From NCBI RefSeq assembly GCF_011745365.1, contig NW_024468915.1:2830653-2894652 (forward strand): 64,000 nt of DNA. The letters are read 5' to 3'. Positions 1 to 11,954 of this stretch are shown here, in pieces. A model generated the notes under the pieces. That model had not been told where the DNA came from. It ran no database searches and worked only from the letters and a program-made list of their open reading frames with translations. Each line of letters begins with the position of its first letter. Positions within the stretch are counted from its first letter, which is position 1. A program made the translations under genes and the position numbers. This DNA comes from Cryphonectria parasitica EP155 (lineage: Eukaryota > Ascomycota > Sordariomycetes > Diaporthales > Cryphonectriaceae).

Positions 1-1620
1 AGCTGAATCTGGAAGTGCTGAAGGGGAAATCTCTATTGCTTTATATTTCATTATATTACCGAATTAATAATCTTAAGCTACGGGAATCTCAGAATTAAGC
101 TAAGCTAGCTAATATCTGCTACTATGAAGCAATAGCGCTACTTTCTAGATATTTCTAAGCTATCTGTAATCTTTATATCGATAGAGCAGCTGCTGTATAT
201 AATAATAGCTTTCTGATTAATTGAGATAAGCTTGAAGTATGCTTCAAAAGGTTGGTTCTATGCTAGAGCTTCAGCTAAGCAGCAGTTGATCAGATTCTCC
301 TCTGCTTCCGAATTAATCAATTCATACATATACTTCCTTTTATCTCCAAGCAACAGCCTTGCGTAGATAGTGAGCTGGCGAGGCTTTCGCTTGATATCTC
401 CTTAGCTCTGTTGCGTAGCTATTGCTATCTTGTTAGCCTGCTTGCAGCTGTTTGCTGTATGCTTCTTCTTCCTGCAAATCCAATATTCTGCTTCTAAGCA
501 ACTGAAACTATAGTAGCCTAGCTTATTGCAGGTATAATAAACGTTTTGTTAAAGCTCTGAGTATAGATTAGCAAAATGGCTTATCTTTTGATAGTTATAA
601 CAGCAAGCAAAGTTGTTATTAACTGTTTGAAAGCGCGTTGATGAAGCTTGAGTACTTATAAAAGGAAGTGCTTGAGAATTATGTAGAGCTGTATAATTCT
701 TTACTATATAGCCTAGCTTGCTACAGCTATAACAGCTATGATATAAGGGAGTAGCAGTTTCTAAGCTGCTGCTTAGAAGCGTCTTGATAGCAGATTAAGA
801 ATTGATAATTATCTTTTAAGCGGATTTAATATGTTATACTAAGCTAATCAGAGTATTCCAGCTGCTTGAAAGCATTATCTGTATACTGATAGCAATATGA
901 ATCTCTGGTTTGAAGCATATAAGAATAGCTGTTATACAGTATTGCTTAGTATTAGAATGAGGAAACTTAAGCTTCGCTTTCTAATATCAGCATACGAAGC
1001 TTATTACTAATTCGCTCTTGCTTTAAATAATACTTGCAAGCATTGCTGCAGCAGTAATAGCATAGATAATGAAATCAGCTAACTGATTTTTCAGAAAGAA
1101 TTCAAGTTCTTCAAAGGTAATAGGAATAAGCTTATACTATCCCTTCTTCTAGCAAGCAATATAGTTAATTCAGTTCTACTTGAAATCGTTTTTCAAGCAG
1201 TGCATTGCATATTCCATCTTATCCGCTTCATTGATTAAGTAGCAGATATTGAAATAATACTGCAGATTATATAAGAATATTTTCAATTCTATATACAATC
1301 CTTTCTTATATATAAGAGCTAGCAAGCTGCAATATAGCTATATAAGCGCTATTAAGGATGCTTCTGAAGGAATTGGTATAAAAGGGATGCTAAGAGAACT
1401 AAGATCAGCTAGCTGGAGCTTTAAGCTAGTATTGCTACTCTGGAGTAGTATTAAGCAAGCATGCTTGCTTCTCAGCTGCTACTATATCTCCTCTTCTTTC
1501 AACTAATAATTAAGCTTGCATTCCTAGTATTGCAATCTAGCTATATCTGCTGATATCTTGAGCAAGAGGTTCTTGTAAGCTGAGCTTGAGTTTGAGCTTG
1601 AAGGGAGAGTTTGAGAGAGG
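1..1620 (-). pseudogene. Gy3 gag and protease remnant
   Basis: Degenerate Ty3/Gypsy gag followed by the start of an aspartic protease, read on the minus strand and cut by the left window edge. Around 1050-1310 one frame gives a capsid-like stretch with NEADKMEYAMHCLKNDF and then ITFEELEFFL, as in Gypsy gag. Three CCHC-like knuckles follow near 693-735, 561-605 and 499-537; several Cys and His have become Tyr, as expected from C-to-T change. Near 294-314 the frame reads NSEAEENLI, the position of the protease DSGA site, with D and G mutated, and further on a motif resembling ADI..LILGFPWL. The family differs from the chromodomain elements elsewhere in the window, whose gag has one knuckle. The start codon was not found and many in-frame stops are present. 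The gag/protease identity is fairly secure, the limits are not. Confidence 0.7.
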
Positions 1621-2070
1621 AGTTAGCTTAGGATTTGTAAGAGATTAGAATTGCTAGCTTATTATAATTATTGCTCTGGAGCAGCACTGCTGCTTTGTAT
1701 AACTAGAGCTATTCTTATTCTCAATAGCTCACTTTCTAGGAAAGAATAAAAGATTCAGACTTATTAGAATAAAAAGAGCATATAAGTAAGATAAAGAGGT
1801 GTAAGCTGCTTTCAAGCTGCTCTGTTGATGCTTCCATTCAAAGGGATTACTGAATCTATCTCCCTCCTCCTCTTTTCGCTGCTGGATCTGTTGTTCCCCT
1901 TTTCCTTATGTATACAATTAGCTTGGACTAGATAGGATAACAATAGCCTAATAGCTACGCAGTATCGTACAAGAGCGCTGCTTCGGAGCGAAGCCCTTGC
2001 AGCAGCTCTGGACTGCTACCAGGGGTCGCAAGGGCCACCTATTTCCTTTGTGCGCATACAAGCCCTGACA
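1621..2070. other. unassigned sequence with a GC-richer block
   Basis: No gene is recognised. From about 1621 to 1814 the sequence is AT-rich and probably leader of the minus-strand gag. From about 1815 to 2070 it is clearly richer in G and C and directly abuts the truncated K repeat. It may be the alternative 5' half of a K-type LTR, because the join lies at the place where full K copies have their TATA box. No convincing target duplication supports this. Confidence 0.4.
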
Positions 2071-2321
2071 GATACCACTCACTTTTCAAATTCTTTAGCT
2101 ATAAGCAACAAAAAAAAAAGCATTCTTTCTCTTCCTTTCAATTTTGAACCCTTTGAACAGGTCTAAGACAGATTTTTCACCCTATTCTTGCATCCGTATA
2201 GCCTTAGTTTGCTATCCTCATCTGTACAGGCATGCTTGGATTGCATAAGCTCTTGCTTATTGCTTCAGTAGCTGTTTATCCCTTTTTCTTTCGAGAGCAA
2301 TAGCGCTCTAGTTCTGATTCA
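2071..2321 (+). repeat. K-family LTR, 3' three quarters only (K3)
   Basis: From GATACCACTC to CTGATTCA this matches the last 250 bp or so of the two complete K repeats at 2907 and 44179, including the A-run and the CTTTCTCTTCC tract. The first roughly 80 bp are missing and replaced by unrelated sequence. It is either a 5' truncated copy or a subfamily with a different U3. Confidence 0.65.
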
Positions 2322-2902
2322 ATGATACAGTAAGTATAAACTTAGCTATTCAAGCTGATAGCTCAGAACTATTTGTATTATAGTTTGTAAGAATTAGTAA
2401 GAATAGCAAGTTTATTCTATGAACAGATGCACTCTTTTTTCCTGCTGAGCTCTTTTATTTTCTTTATCTATTATGCTTATATAACAGGCTGTACATTATA
2501 TCTGAACTCTGAATTATATCTGAAATCTCTTGTAAAGAGAAGATGGATGAATAGAGAAGAAGTAATATGAGTTCTAATTATAAGCTGATAAATGATGTAT
2601 TGAGCTTGCAAGCTAATATTACAAAGAAATAAATTCCTTTTTCTAATATTTCTTATATCAATTAATAATCTTATATAAAAGCTAATATAGCTTAGATTTA
2701 TATAAGCTGTAGCAGAAAGTTTAATTATATTGGATATAGATTTATAATTAAATTACAAAATGAAATGCTTTTAGTAAATAGTACTCTGCAGAGAAAAGTA
2801 GTATGATTAATAAGATCTATGCTCCTTACAATAGTTCAATCAGTATGCTCTATCTGAATACATTTAGCTATATTGATTCTTTGAATCAAAAGCTTGCTAG
2901 TT
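2322..2902. other. unassigned AT-rich sequence
   Basis: RIP-like AT-rich DNA with no open frame of note and no match to the Gy1, Gy2, K or TRL modules in this window. It probably belongs to an older element that served as target for K1 and copy 1. Confidence 0.4.
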
Positions 2903-2906
2903 GCAT

Positions 2907-3236
2907 TGTTGTGGTGGCCAGGGTAGTAGTCCGTGGGACATGGAGTACAGTGGGTTAAGGGTCCTCATACATATAAAGGATACCACTCACTTTTCAAATT
3001 CTTTAGCTATAGAAAAAAAAAAAAAAAAAAAAAAGCATCCTTTCTCTTCCTTTCAATTTTAAACCCTTTGAACAGATCTAAGACAGGTTTTTCACCCTGT
3101 TCTTGCGCCCATATAGCCTTAGTTTGCTGTTCTCATCTGTACAAGCACGCTTGAGTTGCATAAGCTCTTGCCCATTGCTTCAGCAGCTGTTTATTCCTTT
3201 TTCTTTCGAGGGCAACAGCGCCCTAGTTCTGATTCA
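2907..3236 (+). repeat. K-family solo LTR (K1)
   Basis: A 330-bp unit beginning TGTTGTGGTGG and ending CTGATTCA, with TG and CA termini, flanked by the direct 4-bp repeat GCAT (2903-2906 and 3237-3240). It holds a TATA-like CATATAAAGG, a long A-run near 3010-3034 and a pyrimidine tract. No internal region or partner LTR is adjacent, so a solo LTR is the simplest reading. The orientation is chosen from the TATA-like motif only. Confidence 0.65.
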
Positions 3237-3388
3237 GCATTATTCTAAAAGCAAAGAATATAGAGAGATAAAGATGAGAAACTATTAGTATATACAAGAA
3301 ATAAAGATTAAGAATTATAATAATATTATCCAATATCGAATTTTAATCAACATCTTATACCTAATTAAAAATGCTTCTATTGATTAGC

Positions 3389-3876
3389 TGTTATGAACCA
3401 ACAAGCACCAACACCGGACAAGGTTACAAGAACCGGCCAACAGAACCAGCGGGGCTGGAACACATCAGGAAAAACAACCATGATTACATAATCAGGGGTT
3501 AGGGCTAAGAAAGTCCGACCAATCAGACAATAGAGCGATCACTAGTGATTACCAGCGCTCAGTGATCAGTAGTGATCCGAAATGATCAGTGGTGATCTAA
3601 AATGATCACCAGCAAGCAAGGAACTGAAGAACTAAGTATATGAAGGTTTACATTTCTTACTATCAGATAGATTTCCTTCAGATAGTTCTTCAGTTGTTAA
3701 TCTAAGTATCAGATTACTCTCTACTCTGATAGCTCTAAAGGCAGTAAATACTTGCATCGCTTACTAAGACTTGTATAGTTCTGTATTTAAGAACTTAGCA
3801 CTTTAATACTGCTCTTGTTAGTATAAACCCTCTTTATATACTTTGGAATCTTTAAATTACTGCAGTACTTATTACA
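3389..3876 (+). repeat. 5' LTR of Gy1 copy 1
   Basis: Begins TGTTATGAACC and ends TTATTACA, 488 bp. The first 250 bp are private to copy 1 and still fairly GC-rich, with several TGATC-type palindromic motifs between 3530 and 3610. The last 200 bp are shared with all Gy1 LTRs and AT-rich. AGTTGTTAA at 3692-3700 is complementary to TTAACAACT at 3879-3887 just inside the element. Confidence 0.92.
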
Positions 3877-3936
3877 TTTTAACAACTCTTATTCAAGAAT
3901 AGTTTAGTATTATCCTCTTAAGTAATACGGAATATA

Positions 3937-4968
3937 ATAGCTTTTCCAGGAATCTCTTTATTCTTATATATTCCTATTCAGAAAGAATTGATTAATCAGA
4001 TATACCAGCTTATTCAGTATATTCAGAATCTGTACGAATAATAGCAGGCTTAGAATGCTATTATTGCTAACTAATAAGCTTAGCTAGCTTAATAAGCTTA
4101 GCAGGCGCAGTCTATCTCTGCAATTACTAATAATGCTGAAAAAGCATATAAGATGAATAAGCTTGCTATATATAATAGCAATCAAAAGATGCTATATAGA
4201 TTTCTTATTTACTGCAGAGCGTATTTCCTATATTACAAGATTTAGTTTATTAAGAAATCTGAGAAAGTTATTCTTACAGAAACTTATTTCGAAAAGAATG
4301 CTCTTATTTAATACAAGCCTTCTCTATACAATCATTTGGAGTATCAGAATAATTCCAATGCATATATCCAGAGTACTAAGAATATATTTGATTCTTTTGA
4401 AAGCTTTAAGAAAGCTTTTAAGAAAATCTTTAATAATTTCAACAAAGAATGCATTATAGCTTAGCAGCTTATAAATCTCAAGTAAATCAAATTAGCTTCT
4501 GCTTATATAATTAGATTTAAGTAACTCTTAATGCAATTTCTATAGAAAGATAAGAATCTTATAGAATACTATTACAAGGAATTTAAGAACAATATTAAAA
4601 ATGAAATCTCTAAGCAGAATTAGCTAAAAGACTTTGCAATATTCTCTAATCAAGCTATCTGCATTAATAATTATCTGTATAAATGATAAGTAGAGAAGTT
4701 TAAGAAGAAAGAAAGCTAAATTTGAAGATTTTCAGCTAATATAAGCAAGAAATTTCAAAACAAGAATAGCGATTAATATAGCAGTATAGCTTAAAGCAAT
4801 ATTATATATACTAGTTTTATAAAACTCAATACAGCTAATAGATAGTATAGTAAGAAGAATAGTATTATTTGCTATAACTATAATAAATAAGAATATATAG
4901 CATGCAACTATTATTAATTCTGAAAAAATAAATAGCAATTAGTTTAAGAAGAATACTAGATAAATATT
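3937..4968 (+). pseudogene. gag of Gy1 copy 1, first part
   Basis: RIP-degraded nucleocapsid gene, homologous throughout to gag of copy 4 at 20972-22010. The CCHC knuckle is recognisable near 4870 but with Cys and His changed, and stops are frequent (CAG and CAA to TAG and TAA). The frame opens at an ATA where a start would be expected; the true start is unknown. Copy 2 interrupts it at 4969 after the duplicated ATATT, and it continues at 12426. Confidence 0.75.
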
Positions 4969-5434
4969 TGTTATAACTCATCCAACATGCAGATCACCAG
5001 CCAGAACACTCGGAACAACTGTTCGAAAGACAGAGAAGAATTTAACATCTTAAGAACTAAGGCTTATATAAGCAAGGATTAGGATTACAGGATCAGAATG
5101 AATCAATAGCTGATCTATAGTAATCCGAATTAGTTGAATTATTCAAACGATCCAAATAATCCAACAACCAATACTATTAACAGAACTGAAGAGCGGGATA
5201 TATAAGAATACGCTTATTCCCATTAGATAGATCTCATATATAGCTCTTCAGTTATTAATCTAAGTATCAGATTACTCTCTATTCTAATAGCTTCAAAAGT
5301 AGTAAATACTTATATTGCTTACTGAGATTTGTATAGTTCTGTATTCAAGAACTTAATACTTTGATACTGCTTTTATTAGTATAAATTCTCTTTATATACT
5401 TTGGAATCTTCAGATTGCTACAATGCTTATTACA
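4969..5434 (+). repeat. 5' LTR of Gy1 copy 2
   Basis: 466 bp, TGTTATAACTC to CTTATTACA. AGTTATTAA at 5250-5258 corresponds to the self-priming segment, and TTAATAATT at 5437-5445 just inside the element to its partner; both carry RIP transitions. Confidence 0.92.
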
Positions 5435-5494
5435 TTTTAATAATTCTTATTTAAGAACGATTCAGTATTATCCTTTTAAGCAATACAGAATATA

Positions 5495-7570
5495 ATAGCT
5501 TCTTTAGAAACTTCTTCATTCTTATGCATTTCTACTCAGAAAGAACTAATTAATCAGATGTATCAGCTTATTCAGCATATTCAGAATCTATACGAATAAC
5601 AGCAGGCTCAGAGCGCTATTATTGCTAATTAACAAGCTTAGCTAGCTTAACAAGCTTAATAAGCGCAGTTTATCTCTATAGCTACTAATAATGCTGAAAA
5701 GGTATATAAGATGAATAAGCTTGCTATGTATAATAGCAATCAGAAAATGCTATATGAATTCCTTATCTACTGCAAAGTATATTTCTTGTACTATACAATT
5801 CAGTTTACTATAGAATCTGAAAAGATTATTCTTATAGAAACTCATCTCGAAAAGAATGCTCTTATTTAATACAAGCCTTCTCTATATAATTACTTAGAGT
5901 ATTAGAATAATCTCAATGCATATATTCTGAGTATTAAGAATATATTTGATTTCTTTAAAAGCTTTAAGAAAGCTTTTAAAGAAATCTTTGGTAATTTTAA
6001 TAAAGAATGCATTACAGCTTAGCAGCTTATAAATCTCAAGTAGACTAAATCAGCTTCTGCTTATATAATCAGATTTAAGTAACTTTCAGCACAACTTCTA
6101 TAGAAAGATAAGAATCTTATGAAGCATTATTACAAGGAACTTAAGAATGATATTAAAAATGAAATCTTCAAACAGAATTAGCTAGAGAACTTTGCAATAT
6201 TCTCTAATTAAGCAATCTGTATTAATAATTGTTTATATAAATAATAAGTAGAGAAATTTAAGAAAGGAGGAAGCTAGACTTGAAGATTTCCAGCTAATAC
6301 AAACAAGAAATTCCAATACAAGAATAGCGGATAATAGAGCAGTACAGCTTAAAGCAGCACTATATATGCTGATTCTATAAAACTCAATACTGCTAATAAG
6401 CAGTATAGCAAGAGGAATAGTATTACTTGCTATAATTGTAATAAATAAGAATATATTGCATATAACTGCTATTAACTTCAGAAAAACAAATAGCAACCAG
6501 TTTAGAAAGAATGCTAGATAAATATTGCTTAATAATAGGAATTCAATTAACTGAGCAAAAACATTTTCTTGGAGCAAGTATTGAACTCTGTTAATTATGG
6601 AAGTTTTAGCTGGATATTCTGCTATAATGATAACTGCTTAATATATCTTTCAAGTAAGGAAGGTTTAGAATAGTTCTCTCAGAAATCTAAGCGCTATAGA
6701 CAAATAGCAACAGCAGAACGAGAATGTATGCTTAGCATATAGCAATTCGAATTGCTCTAATATTATGAAACAGAGCATTCAGATGTTGAAAGAAGAGCTT
6801 AGCAATAATACTTTTCATTATTCCTTATCATTTATACTAAGGACTATAATCAGAGATATGAACAAGGAATAGTACTCTTTTAATTATTAATATGAATACT
6901 TAAATAATACTAAAAATGCTTCTCAAGCAACAGAAAGGTTAAGCTAGAACGAGCGATTCAATGATTCATCAGAATCTCCTATGAACAATAAACCCAAGAA
7001 GCTTACAAAAAGATTTCCCTTCAGCATTAGATAAAATAAGAAAACAATATGAATTGAATATCTTGTTTATAAGATAAAGCTAGAGAAGCTCTTTATCTGC
7101 ATTTTCTTGCAAAACATCAAAGCATGAGAAGATAAGAATCCTCGAATCAGCTTACTTTACAATCTACATTACAAATTAGCATAAATCTTCTGCACTTATT
7201 ATAGCTGCAGAATATATTTCTTGAAGAAGATATAATATAAATAATTCCTTATTAGAGAATTAGAACAAATTCTTTAAGCTATTAAGAAACAGAAATTTTG
7301 CTTTAGAGAGATTCTTAACAGATAATATTACAATACATATATTAGATTACTAAACAACTGCTCTATACAATATATAAACAAGAAAATAAAATGATAGCAG
7401 TATAAAATAATACTTTATACAATTCATATTAATAATAAGATTTGCAATTAGTATTAATAGAAGAAAGATTAGAAATAATAATAATATAAGCAAAAGCAAG
7501 CTAAGAAGCTTGCTCAAAAAGCAGCGAAGCAAGCTTAGAAGAATAAGTAGTTCTTAGCAAACTTAAAAGA
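5495..7570 (+). pseudogene. gag of Gy1 copy 2
   Basis: Collinear with gag of copy 4. The capsid region spans about 5520-6240 and the CCHC knuckle lies near 6428 (TGC TAT AAT TGT). The Gln/Lys-rich tail is near 7440-7560, where most Gln codons are now stops. In this copy gag and the protease site read in the same frame, unlike five other copies, so a one-base indel is likely between them. Short hydrophobic frames on the opposite strand are only its mirror. Confidence 0.72.
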
Positions 7571-10500
7571 ATAGAATTGCTTATAAAGAAACTGCAGATA
7601 ATCAGATCGGAATAGTTCCTATATAAAGCTTTTAAAATAGATTATGCTTATATCAAGTTTAATATATATATTCAAGAATATAAATACAGTGCATTATTAA
7701 ATAGTAATGCTTAGGGAAACTTTATATTTTCATATATCATTAATCAGGTATAACTACAATGGAAATGAAAGAAATATTCATATACTCTCAGTACTATAAA
7801 AGAATAATCTGTTGCATATAATCAAGAAATAATCAATAAGAAAACTAATTATTTATCTATCTTAATTCAAGAATATATAATCAGAGCTTCTTTTGATATT
7901 ATGAATACAGTATAGTATAAGCTGATTATAGAATTTCCATAGCTTAAAGAGCATAATCCTCGAATTGATTAAACTACTAGCTAGATCTCATGAGAATAAG
8001 CTGTATCCAGAGAGATAATTACAATTAATAGTATAGAATTAAAGCTAGTAATTAAAGAATATTTAGAAAAAGAAGCTTTATATAACTTTATATATATTTC
8101 CAAGTTAGCAGAGCTAGCAGTTCAAGGAGAAGAATCTAGTAATAAGCGAATTCAAATAGTGCTAGAGCGCTAACAGATTAGCAAAACAACGGAAGCAAAA
8201 CTCTTAGCAAATCGGTTTGCTTTAGAGTAGCAAGGAAAAGCTTCAGAATGTGAATTGTAGAATTATACAGGAAAAACCTCGAAACTAAGCTCTCAAGCAC
8301 TCAGTTCAGCCTAAAGCGAATGCTCAAAGCCTTCGAAAATGCTATCAGAAAAGAAGCATGCTCAACAATATCTACTATTTCTCCAGATAGCAGAAACAGT
8401 ACAAGAACTAGAACTAATACTTGCAAGCATATTACGAGAATACTATAAGTTTAAGAAACTATTTCAGAGAGAATTGAATATAGAGTTATTAGAATACAGC
8501 TTATATAACTACAAGATTCTGCTATAAGAAGGAAAATAGCTCAAGTTCTTTTCTATCTATAAATTAGATAAAGCATAACTAGAAGCACTTAAGAAATATT
8601 TTAACAAGAATCTTAAGAAGGAATATATATAATTATTGCAATTATTAGCAGAATATCCTATTCTGTTTATACTTAAAAAGAATAGTAAGCTTAAGCTATA
8701 TATTAATTATAAGCAATTTAATAATATTATAATTAAGAATTAATATTTATTGCTATTTATTAAGAAATTATAAAATAAGCTACAAGAAGTATAATGATTT
8801 ATAGTTCTAGATCTAAAAGAAGCTTATAATCTAATTAGAATAAAAGAAGAAGAAGAATGGAAAACTGCTTTCAGAATATGCTATAGATACTACGAATATT
8901 TGATTATGCTCTTTAGTTTAATAAATACTCTAGCTTTATTCCAGAAAATGATTAATTATATTCTATGCAAGCATTTGGATTAATTCATTATTATCTATCT
9001 TGATAATATTCTTATCTACTTTCAAATACTTGAAGAATATAAGAAATATGTGGAAATAGTGTTATAAATGCTTTAAGATGCAAAACTCCTTATGAAATCT
9101 GCAAAGAGTTATTTTTATATACAAAAGATTGATTATTTCGGATTTATAATTAAGCTGGGATGTATTAAGCTATAGAAAGATAAGATGAAAGCTGTTAGAA
9201 ACTGGCTAATTCTCAGAAATATTAGAGATATTAGGTTTTTTCTCGAATATATTAATTTCTATAAATAATTCATTAAGAACTATAGCTGAATTATATACTT
9301 TCTTACAAATCTTATCAAAAAAGAATAGCTTTTTAAATAAATCTCCAAAGCATAAGAAGCTTTTAATAAGATTATTAAGCATATTATCTTAGAATCAGTT
9401 CTATATAAAGCAAATCTCTATAAATTCTTTGAAGTTAAGACTGATGTATTAGAATATATACTTGAAGAATAACTTAGCTAGCAAGATAACTAAGAATATT
9501 TAAGGATTATAAGCAACTTTTTAAAGAAGTTGAATAGCTCGGAAATCAACTATGGAATCTCTAATTAGGAACTTATAACAATAATAAAAGCTTTTGAGAA
9601 GTAGTAATACTATTTCATTAGCATACAATATTCGATTATAATTTACTTGAATTACAAGAATCTAATTATATTTATAATAATTAAGATTTTGAATAAGCAA
9701 TAAATTAAATAAGCAGAATTCCTCTTATAGTTTAATTTCAAGATTATACATTGCAAAAGCTTAGAAAATGAATAAGCAGATGCTTTTAGCAGAAGATTAG
9801 ATTATTAAAATACAGATTTCTCGAATATATAGAACATCTTTGCTTAAGATGAGTTAGGAAATCTTATCAATGCATATAAAGAACTGAATGCTGCTTTCAG
9901 AATTGGATTCTTAGAAAAGAATTTAGAATCAATGATTCTTAATGAATAAGATAACTATATTAAGAATGTATATAATATACTAGTATATGAATATTAGAAA
10001 GTTAGAGCAATCTATAAATGTATTAAAAGATATTAGAATTTATTAAGTTTTAGGAAAAGGATTGAAAATATCTTATAATAATGCAATAGCTGCAAGAAGA
10101 ATAAAGCAGAAAGATATAAGCTTTATAAACTATTATACTCTTTATTAGTATTTATAACTATTTAGCAATTCATTAGTTTAGATTTTATTATTAAGCTATC
10201 TTTCTTATAAGAACTCTTAATTAAGATGCAATATAATAGTATTTTAGTAATGATTTGCAGACTAAGCAAGTATACTTATTTTCTTTCTTATAAAGAAAGC
10301 AGTATAGCAGAAGAACTTGTATATACATTTCTTAAAATGATTATTGCTAATTATAGTATGCTAGAAGAAGTAATTTCTAATAAAGATAGAAAGTTCAATT
10401 TGAAATTTTGAACTTTACTTATAAAATAGCTTAGAATATACTATAGAATATCTATAGTATTTTATTTATAAATAGATAAATAAACAGAAAGAATGAATTA

Positions 10501-11220
10501 AATTGTTAAATAGTATTTATAATACTATATTAATCAGAAACAGAATAACTGAATTAATCTATTGCTTCTTATACAGTTTGCTTATAATAGTGCAGATATA
10601 AGTATAATAAAGAAGTTATTATTCTTTATATTCTATAAATACAACTTAACAGCTTATTACAAAGTATTGCTGGAAGCAGATATAAAAGCTGCAGATAAAA
10701 GAATTAAGAAGATTAAGAAAATTCAGAAAGAACTCTGATTAGAATTACAATTCATTTAAGAATAAATAATACAATATGCAAATTCCAAAAGAATTAAGAA
10801 ATCAATCCTACAGAAGGGAAATAAGATCTATCTACTTCAAAAAAATATTAAAATAATCAGATCTAGCGATAAACTTAATTATAAGAAGTTAGAATTATTC
10901 AAAATCTTGTAACAGATTTCTTTAATTAATTATAAGTTAGTATTATCTTATGAAATAAGAATATATCTGGTTTTTCATATCTTACTGCTAGAATCAGCAG
11001 TATAGGAAATACTAATAAATAATACAGCAGAAGTGAAAAATAATGAATCAGAGTATAAGATAGAAAAGATTCTTAAGCATAGAAATATAGATAATATAAG
11101 AGAATATCTTATCAAATGAAAAGATTACTCAGTAAGCGAAAATTCTTAGGAACTGCAGAAAAACGTTGAAAACGCTCAGGAAAAGATAGCTGAATATTGG
11201 AAAAGGAAATTACTATCTAA
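7571..11220 (+). pseudogene. pol of Gy1 copy 2
   Basis: Protease, reverse transcriptase, RNase H, integrase and chromodomain, all recognisable but full of stops. The protease site reads LLNSN near 7690-7710 where DSG is expected. RT covers about 8680-9250 with YLDN in place of YLDD near 8995-9006. The integrase core lies around 10080-10500, with open stretch 10226-10411, and the chromodomain around 11100-11165. The pol stop TAA at 11218-11220 overlaps the end of the antisense gene. Confidence 0.75.
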
Positions 11221-11862
11221 GATCTCTCCGCCCCGGAACGAGAATCAGGCGCTGCAGTTTCACTCTTCAGAAGAGAAAGCTAACTAGATATGCTAGAATC
11301 TAGAGCTAAGAAACTCCAGTCGATAATCTCAAGATGTTCCTGAGATATCAGATGAATCTTCTTTTTACGAAGACTGCAATTCTTCTCATTAGCAAACCTT
11401 TCTAAGGAATTGAAACTATAACAAATCATTTCTACAGCTCGTTCCTTCAATAGCTTTCACTGTTTTCGTATATAATCAAGATAAGCTTGCAATACTAGCA
11501 AAGCTTGTAGAGCAGCAGCATTTGCTAACTCTGCTTTAGCTTTCTTGCTTAAAATCTTGCACTTTTTATAAATCAAACGCTCTACTGAAGAAAAAAAATC
11601 AGTAATTACAGAGAATACTAAGAAATGAAGAAAATCAATCAGCAGAAGCTGAGAAACAATCAGTATCACAGCTTTAATTCAGAGAAATATACTTCCTATA
11701 ACAAAAAGAATTTTCAGCAAAACAATAAAAAGCTTCCATCTTCCGATAATAAGCATAAGCAAGCATTTTGATACCAAAAGCAGAAATAAGCTTAGCAAGA
11801 TAATAATGCTCTTGAGTTTTCACCGAACAATTAGAATGCAATTTATTGATTCTATTCAACAT
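11217..11862 (-). pseudogene. antisense gene (aORF) of Gy1 copy 2, intron-containing type
   Basis: Antisense gene between pol and the 3' LTR. Exon 1 starts at the ATG at 11860-11862 (MLNRINKLHSN) and runs to about 11670, with one CAA-to-TAA stop. Exon 2 continues from about 11584 with a Cys/Lys motif (YKKCKILSKKAKAEL; the Tyr is probably a former Cys) and a helical Ala/Leu-rich stretch, and ends at the TAG at 11217-11219. The exons are in different frames. A candidate 85-nt intron at 11585-11669 (GTGATAC to TTCTTCAG, pyrimidine-rich 3' end) rejoins them, and copy 6 shows the same with 83 nt. A GTAAGT motif lies upstream of the ATG. No function is known; Cys pairs plus a helix suggest a nucleic-acid or protein-binding role, which is inference. 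Confidence 0.65.
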
Positions 11863-11954
11863 CTCAATTAGAAAGATATAATCATGTATACAAATGATTT
11901 GCTAGAATACTTACAGAAGATTATTAGAGATAACGATTGATAAAAGGGAAATAA

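Noticed and set aside
2907..3236. K repeat as a tRNA-derived SINE, because of a TGGCCAGGGTGG word near the start and GGTTCA at the end
   Set aside because: The two putative pol III boxes would be about 300 bp apart, and the unit ends in CA with a 4-bp duplication rather than in a poly-A tail; a solo LTR fits better.
4732..4938. Hydrophobic frames opposite the gag knuckle region (4732-4938, 6233-6577, 14378-14647, 21767-21973, 49574-49837)
   Set aside because: Mirror image of the gag nucleocapsid coding sequence; no independent start signal or conservation beyond that imposed by gag.
7350..7532. Small hydrophobic protein frames on one strand (7350-7532, 15638-15820, 38532-38792, 50696-50881, 61879-62067), looking like membrane peptides
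   Set aside because: They are the complement of the Gln/Lys-rich gag tail of Gy1. They occur at the same place in every copy and always opposite to gag, so they are shadows of repeated CAA/AAG-type codons.
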